Shown: positions 1-6,590 of the stretch, one piece after another
How positions within the stretch are numbered: the stretch's first letter is position 1
How the letters are laid out: each line of letters opens with the position of its first letter
Assembly (NCBI RefSeq): GCF_030814695.1
Contig: NZ_JAUSVL010000001.1
Span: 4,810,227-4,874,226 of the forward strand
Reading direction: 5' to 3'
DNA: 64,000 bases
Origin: Oligosphaera ethanolica
Lineage (GTDB): Bacteria; Verrucomicrobiota; Lentisphaeria; Oligosphaerales; Oligosphaeraceae
Position numbers and translations under genes: made by a program
The notes under the pieces: generated by a model
Told to the model about the DNA's origin: nothing
Seen by the model: the letters and a program-made list of their open reading frames with translations, nothing else
Database searches by the model: none

Positions 1-1
1 C

Positions 2-229
2 AAGATTACCGAAGAGGATATTGTTCACCGCCAATTGCTCAAGCCCTTGCCCCAGACGCCCATTTTTGATCTGGAGATACCTGGTGCGCAGGCGGAACGC
101 GACAAGCAGATTCGCGCTCAGATGGAACGAAAAGAAAAGATCAAGGCATCGGGGCAGCGGCTTCGTGAGCTGAATAAGGAATTGCAGGGGCTGAGGAAGC
201 TGCTGTATGATCTCAAGCATCCCCGCTGA
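2..229 (+). CDS. C-terminal end of an unknown protein (5' end outside window)
   Basis: The frame is open from the first bases of the window to a TGA at 227-229, so this is the tail of a gene that begins upstream. About 75 residues are visible. The last 45 are strongly charged and rich in Glu, Lys, Arg and Leu with regular heptad-like spacing (KEKIKASGQRLRELNKELQG), which suggests a short coiled coil or long helix. No catalytic motif is visible and I do not recognise the family. A TTG at 35 could start a 64-residue protein, but there is no convincing Shine-Dalgarno before it and the upstream frame is open, so continuation across the window edge is preferred. Confidence 0.5.
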   Translation, partial: KITEEDIVHRQLLKPLPQTPIFDLEIPGAQAERDKQIRAQMERKEKIKASGQRLRELNKELQGLRKLLYDLKHPR

Positions 230-311
230 AGATCACTAGCAGCCGCCTGCCTGCTTCCCACCAGGCCGGGTGAGACCCGGCGGTATTGTTGGAGCCGCAG
301 TGACTTCCCGA

Positions 312-737
312 GTAATCGGTAAGTTGTTGAGAATAGCTGGCCTTGCGGCCTTTGGTTTTCAGCGCCGAAGGCGCGCCCTAAGATAGCCCAGGGCAAGCGC
401 CCGTCAGGGCGCGTCGCCCCGGGTAAGAGTCCTATTCTATCGGAGCCCTGAAGGGGCGACCTAAAAAAACACTGTGCTGCGCAAAGGTACTGGAAAGGAA
501 AAAGACATCGTTCCATTGCCCCTTTTGCCCCAGTCAGCTTCGCCGACTGGGGCAAAAGGGGCCGAGGAACACGATCAATACTGGCGCTCTACCCAGGGCG
601 ACGCTCCGCCTTCGGCGTCGCTTGCCCTGGGCTATCATAGATCGCGCTTTCAGCGCTCAAATGCCACCGGGATGACGGTATGCGGTAGGACGGTCAAAAA
701 GGCCGCAGGGACAACAGATATCAATGACTGACCGATG
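312..737 (+). repeat. Repeat body A, copy 1, with imperfect terminal inverted repeats
   Basis: The stretch starts TAATCGGTAAGTTGTTGA and ends with a sequence whose reverse complement is TCATCGGTCAGTCATTGA, an imperfect terminal inverted repeat. Inside are several hairpins. The main one has 18-bp arms at 518-535 and 545-562 with loop AGCTTCGCC, followed by CCCAGGGC...GCCCTGGG and GCGCTTTCAGCGC stems. The same body recurs at 5090-5275, 50930-51125 and, inverted, at 20874-21168. No gene is seen between 230 and 1290. Confidence 0.75.
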
Positions 738-799
738 ACTTTTTTCCCTCCATTAATTCTGAGTTTTGGGTGGCGAAGTTGAGATTGCTAGAAACAACT

Positions 800-1102
800 T
801 AACGCTTATGGGCTAAAGCCTGGGGTTAAGCATGGTTATGCGCCTACGGCGCAAAAACATGGATATTTAATGATGGTGGTTTTCGGCCCGAATCGGACAA
901 AGCAAGTCGTCTGATCGGCCAAGTTCGGCCCGGAGGGCCGTACCATGCATAACCCCTGGTGAGGCGCCCGGAGGGCGCCGCAACCAGGGGTGTGACAACA
1001 ACTTGGAATTGCGCCTGGAGGGCGCCACATTGGTTAGGCACGTCCCGTCTCACCGCGTCGGAGGGGGCATGTCGTGCATCCAATAGCAATGGCTGACCGA
1101 TG
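800..1102 (-). repeat. Repeat body B, copy 1 (inverted)
   Basis: Near-identical, in reverse, to 33503-33850, and similar to 51190-51546. It carries short perfect hairpins such as GCGCCCTCCGGGCGC and TGCGCCTACGGCGCA, and ends at the shared terminal motif AATGGCTGACCGAT (1088-1101). A short ORF of about 81 codons runs through it on the minus strand; I treat it as part of the repeat rather than as a gene. Confidence 0.75.
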
Positions 1103-1305
1103 ACGGGGCGAAAGTAATCGGTCAGCCATTGATAACAGCCATTCCTGCAGCCTTTGGTTTTCAGCGCCGAAGGCGCGGCCTAAGATAGCCCAGGGCGGCG
1201 CGCGCTTTCAGCGCTGCTTGCGCTGGGCTGTCAGAGATCGCGCTTACAGCGCTTCTGCCGCTTCGCGGCGATAAAATGCCGTGACGTCATAATTCCAATT
1301 AAAAA

Positions 1306-1869
1306 TCAAATTGCACTAATCATCCAAGGCCAGCAAAACATTTGGGACACTTTATTGACCATTGTCAATGTTCCCTGTGCCAGTTTGCCCAGTTCGTGTT
1401 CAACTTTTTCCACCACATCATTCAGATTTTCAAAGTAACGATTAGCGCAGGCCTTTTCGCGAGTGTAATCCCAAAGGTGTTCAACAGGGTTCAACTCTGG
1501 GCAATAGGGAGGCAACTGTAGCAAATGGACGTTTGCTGGGATTTCCATCTCTTTTGAACGATGCGAACTGGCTCCATCGACTACCATTAACAAGTAATCA
1601 TCAGGGTACTTGCGACTAATTTGCTGTAGAAACAAAATCATGTTTTCAGTATTCATCATGTCCGTCACACTCCAGTCAATGTCCCCATCAAACGGGCTTA
1701 TGGCGCTGTATATGTATTTAAATTGTCGTTCAATAGCTGCTACTACTAATGGCCGGACGCCAGAGGGAACCCACGCTGCACGAATCACCGGTAATCTTCC
1801 AAAGCGAGCCTCGTCCTGGAACATTATGCGAAGATTTTTTCCCTCCAATTTGGACTGGATGGTTGCCAT
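1306..1869 (-). CDS. IS630 transposase, downstream frame (DDE catalytic domain)
   Basis: This is the RNase-H-like catalytic half of the same transposase. The expected acidic triad of IS630/Tc1 enzymes is visible: FQDEARFG (first Asp), VVDGASSH (second Asp) and PELNPVEHLW (Glu). It lacks its own DNA-binding part and has no clear ribosome-binding site before the ATG at 1869. The frame is open upstream of that ATG as far as the A9 tract, reading KTFPEAIHMATIQ, so it is probably expressed as a fusion with the upstream frame. A simple indel that disabled the transposase is the alternative. Confidence 0.85.
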   Translation of the reverse strand: MATIQSKLEGKNLRIMFQDEARFGRLPVIRAAWVPSGVRPLVVAAIERQFKYIYSAISPFDGDIDWSVTDMMNTENMILFLQQISRKYPDDYLLMVVDGASSHRSKEMEIPANVHLLQLPPYCPELNPVEHLWDYTREKACANRYFENLNDVVEKVEHELGKLAQGTLTMVNKVSQMFCWPWMISAI

Positions 1870-2390
1870 GTGTATCGCTTCAGGAAACGTTTTTTTTTGA
1901 ATTCCTCAAGTTTTTCAGGGTCATTTTTGGGGTGCGCTTTGTCTGGAACCACTTTATGCCACCTGTGACGATAAAGAATATTGTAGACAGTTTGTTGACT
2001 CATTTTGCGGCCAGCTTTGGTTTCCAAGGCACTTTGGATGTCGCCGACTGTCACGACATGTCCTTGAATTGCTTCAGGGGTCATCTGATCGAGGACTTCA
2101 TTCTCCTCTTCCCAGGTCAAAACCGATCGCCTGTCACCACCCCAAGCCGGGGCATTGATTTCTTCGTCTGCGGAACTTTTCTGTTTGAAATTCTTGATCA
2201 TTCGTTTGACGGTAGATTGGGATACCCCCAAAACTTCACCGACATTCGCTTGGTCAAGCTTACCCTGAGATGTCAGCACAACGGCGAAGGCAACGAGAAG
2301 GTCATCACGATATGGCAAATTATCAATGATTTGTTTAGCCTTTGTCAATTCGGTTTCTGTAATGATAACGCGAGGCCCGGGTTTTCTCAT
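1824..2390 (-). CDS. IS630 transposase, upstream frame (DNA-binding part)
   Basis: This encodes the N-terminal half of an IS630-family transposase, about 188 residues. It contains a helix-turn-helix region (LGVSQSTVKRMIKNFK) and a second winged-helix-like segment (MSQQTVYNILYRHRWHK) preceding the catalytic domain. I chose the ATG at 2390 because it follows GGAG at six bases. The longer frame to 2564 runs through the right terminal inverted repeat and is unlikely to be used. The frame ends at 1824, just after entering sequence that, one frame over, encodes the catalytic domain. A run of nine A (minus strand, 1890-1898) lies where the two frames would be joined. Confidence 0.85.
   Translation of the reverse strand: MRKPGPRVIITETELTKAKQIIDNLPYRDDLLVAFAVVLTSQGKLDQANVGEVLGVSQSTVKRMIKNFKQKSSADEEINAPAWGGDRRSVLTWEEENEVLDQMTPEAIQGHVVTVGDIQSALETKAGRKMSQQTVYNILYRHRWHKVVPDKAHPKNDPEKLEEFKKKRFLKRYTWQPSSPNWREKIFA
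1890..1898 (-). other. A9 slippage site joining the two transposase frames
   Basis: The minus strand reads TTC AAA AAA AAA CGT in the upstream frame. Slipping back one base on the nine A, or making a transcript with one extra A, gives AAA ACG TTT CCT and continues into the catalytic frame without a stop. Such poly-A tracts are known frameshift or transcriptional-slippage sites in IS630 and other IS families. That it works here is inferred. Confidence 0.55.
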
Positions 2391-2753
2391 TGTATGCTCC
2401 ATGTTTTGTGTGGTGGAAAGAGACACCACACTTACCATACAGCAAGAAAACCAGGCAGCCAAGATTAATTGGGTCAATTTGATTTTTAATTGGAATAAGT
2501 TTATTTGCAGAAGCAACAAGCGCCATAAAGTTTCTGTGAAGGTATCCTGATCCGTCGTTTCCAAGGATCAGACATCATCAATGGCTGACCGATTAGCTGT
2601 CCGGTCACAATTTGGTATTCATTCGCTGACACGGGGCATTGGGGCGTTGGGGGGGATGGGTATAGTATTGCCCGGTCGTTGTGACGACGGCGCGTTATCA
2701 GGTGCGATGCAGTGGTCCGGTGTGGTGATCAGGCAATCCCGGGAGCCCTCTTC

Positions 2754-4961
2754 ATGTTCAATACCTTCGCTGCTGACAAGTCGTATTTGCAGACCAAATT
2801 CAAGACGCCGAGTTTTGCAGCCGGCAGTGGCGTGGATAATGCGACGGTGAAGCGGCGCATTCTGGAGCTTGCCGACAGCATGCCCGACGCGTCGCATCCG
2901 GTGGTCAAGGGGCGGGCTTTCGAGCTGATCACCCGTGAAATCCAGATTGACGTGAGCAAGCACGACTGGTATCCCGCCTTCGGTTGCTACGATCGCAACG
3001 ATCGGCCGCTGAGTGTACTGGTGCAGCGCTGGGATCGCGAGGTCAATGCCACGCGTTTGCAGTGTCGCCAGCTGTGGGACGCTATGCAAAAGAGCGGCGC
3101 CGGCATCATGTGGAAGGACTTCGACCACTCGGTGCCGGACTGGGACGCGGTGTATACGCTGGGTTTCCCCGGTCTGCGTGAACGTGCCCGGCAGTACCGC
3201 CGCCAACATGAGGAACGGGGCACACTCACGCCGGACGTCGCCGCCTATTTTGACGGCATCGACATCACCTACACGGCCATGCTGGACATGATTCTGCGCT
3301 TCCGGGATTTCGCGTTGGCTCAGCGTGGTGACAATCCGCGCGCGGAGGCGGTTGCTGCTTGCCTGCAGGCCCTGCATGACGGCCCGCCGCAAGACACCTA
3401 TCAGGTCCTGCAGCTGGTTTATTTGTTTTTCATGTTCGGTGAGCACATAGACCGTTTCCAGGTGCGCTCCCTGGGCAATCTTGACCGCACGGTCATGCCT
3501 TACTATCGCCGTGACATTGACTCGGGGCGCTACAGCGAGGCGCAGATTCGCGAGTTCTTCGCGTACTTCCTGATGCAGTGGGCGGGCATTGACAACTACT
3601 GGGGCCATCCCTTCTACTTCGGCGGGACCCGCGCTGATGGCGAGAGTGAGATCAACGAGTTGTCGTACCTCATCCTGCAAGTCTATGACCAGCTCGGCAT
3701 CTGGACGCCGAAGCTGCAGCTGAAGGTCTCGCCTAATACGCCGCAGGTCTTCATAGACCTGGCTCTGGACATGATCCGCCGCGGCCACAACAGCATCGTC
3801 TTCCTCTGCGAGCCAGGCATGTGGCGCGCACTGAAGAGCAAGGGCTTCAGCGACGAGGAGGCCCGCACCTGTTTCATCTCCGGCTGCTACGAATTTGGCG
3901 CGCTGGGCCGCTCCAACGGCACTGCCGCCGGCCACATAAACATGCTCAAGCCGCTGGAGTTCATCTTCAACAACGGCCTCGACCCGCACAGCGGCCTGGC
4001 CTGTGGCCGCAAGACTGGCCTGCTCAGTGAGCTGCGTCGTTTTGAGGATTTCTACCAGGCGTACCTCATGCAGCTCGAAGGCATCATCGAGAACATCATT
4101 ACCTGCTCCACGGATTTTGAAAAGGACCTGCACATCATCAGCCCCGCGCAGGTCTTCTCAGCGACCATCAGCAACAGCCTGGAAACCGGCCGTGACGCCT
4201 TCAGCAATGGCTCGGTGCACAACCTCTCGGCCATTCTCCAGGCAGGACTAGGCACCGCTGTCGACGCGCTCATGGCCGTCAAGGAACTCGTCTACGAGAT
4301 GAACCTGCTCAGCCTCGACCAGCTGCGCGACATTCTCGCCAACAACTGGCAGGGGCAGGAAAAACTGCGCCAGCGGGTGCTGCACGGCCGTCGGAAGTAC
4401 GGCAATGGCATCGCTGAGGTGGATGCCCTCGCACAGGATATTGCTCGCTTTATCGGCGACAAGATCAACGGCCGCCCCAATAGCCGCGGTGGCATCTACG
4501 TGGCCTCGGCGCACTCGGCCAAGCAATTCCTCGACATGGGGGTGAAGACGGGCGCGACGCCGGATGGGCGCTTGGCTGGCGACGAGATGTCCAAGAACAT
4601 CTCGCCGACCATGGGCATGGACCGCGCGGGCGTCACCGCCATGATCTCGTCCATCACCAGCATCGACTCGGCGCTCTTCCCAGGTGATTTTCCCCTTGAT
4701 GTCATGCTGCATCCGACGACTGTTGCCGGCGACGAGGGCCTTGCGGCCATGCGCGCCTTGCTGTTCACCTATATGCAGCGCAATGGTATCGCCATGCACT
4801 TCAACGTCTTCGACGCGTCTGTACTTCACGATGCCCAGGAACATCCTGACAAATATCAAGGACTGCAAGTGCGCGTCTGCGGCTGGAATGTTCTCTTCAA
4901 TAACATGGCAAAGAAGGAGCAGGACGCCTATATTTTCCGCGCGGAAAATATCCGGGACTGA
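2754..4961 (+). CDS. Glycyl radical enzyme, GCxE (dehydratase/lyase-like) subgroup
   Basis: A 735-residue enzyme of the pyruvate formate-lyase/glycerol dehydratase superfamily. The C-terminal glycyl-radical motif is VRVCGWNVLF, with the radical glycine at residue 710, followed by the usual Q-D and R (EQDAYIFR). The active-site loop reads CFISGCYEFG, with the thiyl-radical cysteine at residue 378 and the Glu two residues on. This is the GCxE pattern of eliminating glycyl radical enzymes, not the Cys-Cys of true pyruvate formate-lyase. The ATG at 2754 is chosen because GGGAG precedes it by eight bases. The substrate cannot be told. A radical-SAM activating enzyme would be needed, but none is present in this window. 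The enzyme works only without oxygen. Confidence 0.88.
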   Translation: MFNTFAADKSYLQTKFKTPSFAAGSGVDNATVKRRILELADSMPDASHPVVKGRAFELITREIQIDVSKHDWYPAFGCYDRNDRPLSVLVQRWDREVNATRLQCRQLWDAMQKSGAGIMWKDFDHSVPDWDAVYTLGFPGLRERARQYRRQHEERGTLTPDVAAYFDGIDITYTAMLDMILRFRDFALAQRGDNPRAEAVAACLQALHDGPPQDTYQVLQLVYLFFMFGEHIDRFQVRSLGNLDRTVMPYYRRDIDSGRYSEAQIREFFAYFLMQWAGIDNYWGHPFYFGGTRADGESEINELSYLILQVYDQLGIWTPKLQLKVSPNTPQVFIDLALDMIRRGHNSIVFLCEPGMWRALKSKGFSDEEARTCFISGCYEFGALGRSNGTAAGHINMLKPLEFIFNNGLDPHSGLACGRKTGLLSELRRFEDFYQAYLMQLEGIIENIITCSTDFEKDLHIISPAQVFSATISNSLETGRDAFSNGSVHNLSAILQAGLGTAVDALMAVKELVYEMNLLSLDQLRDILANNWQGQEKLRQRVLHGRRKYGNGIAEVDALAQDIARFIGDKINGRPNSRGGIYVASAHSAKQFLDMGVKTGATPDGRLAGDEMSKNISPTMGMDRAGVTAMISSITSIDSALFPGDFPLDVMLHPTTVAGDEGLAAMRALLFTYMQRNGIAMHFNVFDASVLHDAQEHPDKYQGLQVRVCGWNVLFNNMAKKEQDAYIFRAENIRD

Positions 4962-5089
4962 CCCGGCTGCGGCCAATCTTCTTGATCCAGAAGAGCGTGA
5001 TCTCGGATCACCGAGGTTAGGAGCCGTTTACTAATTACGTTTACAGCTATACCCAGGCACGCTGAAAGCGTGCGACAGCGCAAACATAA

Positions 5090-5275
5090 AAAGGTTAGGT
5101 TCCATTGCCTCTTTGGCCCCAGTCAGCTGCGCCGACTGGGGCCAAAGAGGCCGAGGAACACGAGCGTAATAGGCGCTGTACCCAGGGCGGCGCTCCGCCT
5201 GCGGCGGCGCTTGCCCTGGGCTACGATAACAGCGCCCCTCCAGGGCGCTTGCCGCTTCGCGGCCAGGGAAATGTT
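5090..5275 (+). repeat. Repeat body A, copy 3
   Basis: Same body as at 312-737 and 50930-51125. The main hairpin has arms at 5107-5124 and 5134-5151 around loop AGCTGCGCC. Compared with the other copies, pair 4 is T-A instead of C-G, with both arms changed. Further stems follow (CCCAGGGC/GCCCTGGG, AGCGCCC/GGGCGCT, CCGCTTCGCGG). The shared terminal motif is not clear at the edges of this copy. The rest of the gap 4962-5383 shows no gene. Confidence 0.75.
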
Positions 5276-5383
5276 GGCCGGCGACAAGGTATGACATGAA
5301 AGAGCGTTTGCACTGCAATGTGTAAACTTAATGAGTGAACAGCTCCTTGGCTTTTGTCTGAAAGCCAGGTGAAGGGATTATTG

Positions 5384-5794
5384 ATGAGCAAATCCGAGCG
5401 TTTTCAGCAGGGCGCAGCGCGCCTGCAGGACATGGGCAACAACAGCCCCATTGGTTCACGGCTGCTGGAAGTTTGTCCCGATCTCAACGACTATATCCGC
5501 GAGTTTGCTTTTGGCGACGTGCATTCGCGTCCGGGCTTGAGCAAACGCGAGCACGAGCTGGTGATTCTGTCGGCGATTGCGACGCTGGGCTATGCGCCAG
5601 TGGAGCTCAAGAGCCACATCAACATGGCCCTGAATGTTGGCGTAACTCGCGCCGAGATTCTCGAAGTCTTCATCCAGCTGGCAGTCTATGCGGGTTTCCC
5701 GGCGGCGGTGAACGCTGTTTTCACGGCCAAAGAGGTCTTTGACGAACGCGACCAGCAGGGGCTGGACAAAGACTGCGGGAAGGACACTCACTAA
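5384..5794 (+). CDS. Carboxymuconolactone decarboxylase family protein
   Basis: A 136-residue all-helical protein resembling the PcaC-like branch of the carboxymuconolactone decarboxylase/AhpD superfamily. The signature segment ELKSHINMALNVGVTRAEIL, with its His and the following Val-Thr-Arg-Glu-Ile-like turn, is visible. There is no CxxC pair, so an AhpD-type peroxidase role is unlikely. The ATG at 5384 is preferred over the TTG at 5354 because GAAGGGA lies seven bases upstream. Its stop is one base from the start of the next FAD gene, so the three genes 5384-8509 are one translational unit. Family members act on ring-opened aromatic acids or are uncharacterised; the substrate here is unknown. 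Confidence 0.75.
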   Translation: MSKSERFQQGAARLQDMGNNSPIGSRLLEVCPDLNDYIREFAFGDVHSRPGLSKREHELVILSAIATLGYAPVELKSHINMALNVGVTRAEILEVFIQLAVYAGFPAAVNAVFTAKEVFDERDQQGLDKDCGKDTH

Positions 5795-5795
5795 C

Positions 5796-6590
5796 ATGTT
5801 GCAGGCCAATAGATTGGTGATAGGTGGTACGGTTCTTGGCTGTGGTCTGGCGATGGCAGATTCGGCGGGCACCCTGCTGGTGGAACGGGGCATGGTCCTC
5901 GGCTACGATTATAGCGCCGCGCTGCATGAACCGGCTTGCCCGGAAGCGACCACGCCCGCCGGCCGCGAACTCGCCGACGCTATGGTCGAATGGGGCCTGC
6001 TCCATGACGGCCGGGTGCATTTGCCGCCCGTGGCTGATCTGCTCGCGGCGAGACTCCATGAGCGGAATTGCCGGGTGCTGCTCTATACTGAGGTCTTGAA
6101 GATCGAGGCACACAACGACGGTGGCTGGGCGGTCACGCTGTGGAATCGCGATGGCATGAGCACAGTTGCGGCCGAGCAAATTGTCGACACCACTAGCGAG
6201 GGGGTCGGCCATGCGCTTGCTCAGGGCGTGCCACTGCGCAAGAGTTTCTGTGGCGCTATGGTGGCGACAGCGGCTGGCGCGCCGGCGCCGGAGTCCATCG
6301 AGCCCGAGCGCTGGTGCTGTCTGCGCGGAGCGTTGCCCGACGAGTTGATCCTCAAGGTCGCGCTGCTGGCAGACGCGGGCTGGCCACAGGCCCGCCAGGC
6401 GTTGCATGACACTTGGGCGGAATTGCGTGGGCGTGGTCTGGCGCGGTCCTGGCAGTTGGGCGCCGAGGCTGGCGCGATTGCGCACGAGTACATCGCGCCG
6501 ATCAACCGGGCGGTCGGGCCATCTTGGCGCTGGCGGCCGTCGGCATCCTACGGGTCGCTGATGGCGGCTTACGAAGGGAGGACCGCCTGA
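5796..6590 (+). CDS. Short FAD-dependent oxidoreductase-like protein
   Basis: 265 residues. The N-terminus (LVIGGTVLGCGLAMADSAG) is a slightly degenerate Rossmann dinucleotide-binding fold, followed near residues 25-30 by the LLVERG strand whose Glu usually binds the FAD ribose. This matches the FAD_oxidored group of proteins common in the PVC phyla, but at 265 residues it is much shorter than its neighbour and lacks the large C-terminal part. It may be a partner subunit of the next gene product or a reduced paralogue. It starts one base after the upstream stop, and its TGA overlaps the next ATG (ATGA at 6587-6592), a sign of coupled translation. Confidence 0.65.
   Translation: MLQANRLVIGGTVLGCGLAMADSAGTLLVERGMVLGYDYSAALHEPACPEATTPAGRELADAMVEWGLLHDGRVHLPPVADLLAARLHERNCRVLLYTEVLKIEAHNDGGWAVTLWNRDGMSTVAAEQIVDTTSEGVGHALAQGVPLRKSFCGAMVATAAGAPAPESIEPERWCCLRGALPDELILKVALLADAGWPQARQALHDTWAELRGRGLARSWQLGAEAGAIAHEYIAPINRAVGPSWRWRPSASYGSLMAAYEGRTA

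Larger units (their letters stand above)
1292..2496 (-). mobile_element. IS630-type insertion sequence with perfect 22-bp terminal inverted repeats
   Basis: Positions 1292-1313 (starting ATTCCAATTAAAAATC) and 2475-2496 are perfect reverse complements, 22 bp each. They enclose a transposase in two overlapping frames on the minus strand. TA lies at 1290-1291 next to the left end, as expected for IS630/Tc1-type insertion at TA. The right flank reads AATAAG, so the exact target duplication is ambiguous by a base or two. Length is about 1.2 kb, normal for IS630. Only one copy is present in this window. Confidence 0.85.
1115..2595. mobile_element. Repeat-body-A element interrupted by an IS630-type insertion
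   Basis: The ends are perfect 19-bp inverted repeats (TAATCGGTCAGCCATTGAT at 1115-1133 and its reverse complement at 2577-2595). The left part (1140-1285) has body-A-like hairpins such as AGCGCTGCTTGCGCTGGGCT and CCGCTTCGCGG. The interior is replaced by the IS at about 1292-2496. Without the IS the element would be about 275 bp, close to the 295-bp intact element at 20874-21168. The arrangement shows that the small element was present first and the IS entered later. Confidence 0.65.

Noticed and set aside
844..1089. Minus-strand ORF of 81 codons as a real gene
   Set aside because: It lies wholly in repeat body B; kept as a finding because of conservation, but not annotated as a gene without codon-level evidence.
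2712..2753. GTG start giving a 749-residue glycyl radical enzyme
   Set aside because: The extra 14 residues have no similarity to the family start, and a good ribosome-binding site precedes the ATG at 2754.
3860..3890. Calling the radical enzyme pyruvate formate-lyase
   Set aside because: The active loop is GCYE, not the Cys-Cys pair of true pyruvate formate-lyases.
2619..4133. Long minus-strand ORF of 504 codons
   Set aside because: It lies opposite the glycyl radical enzyme, which has all its catalytic motifs; this frame is only the GC-rich complement.
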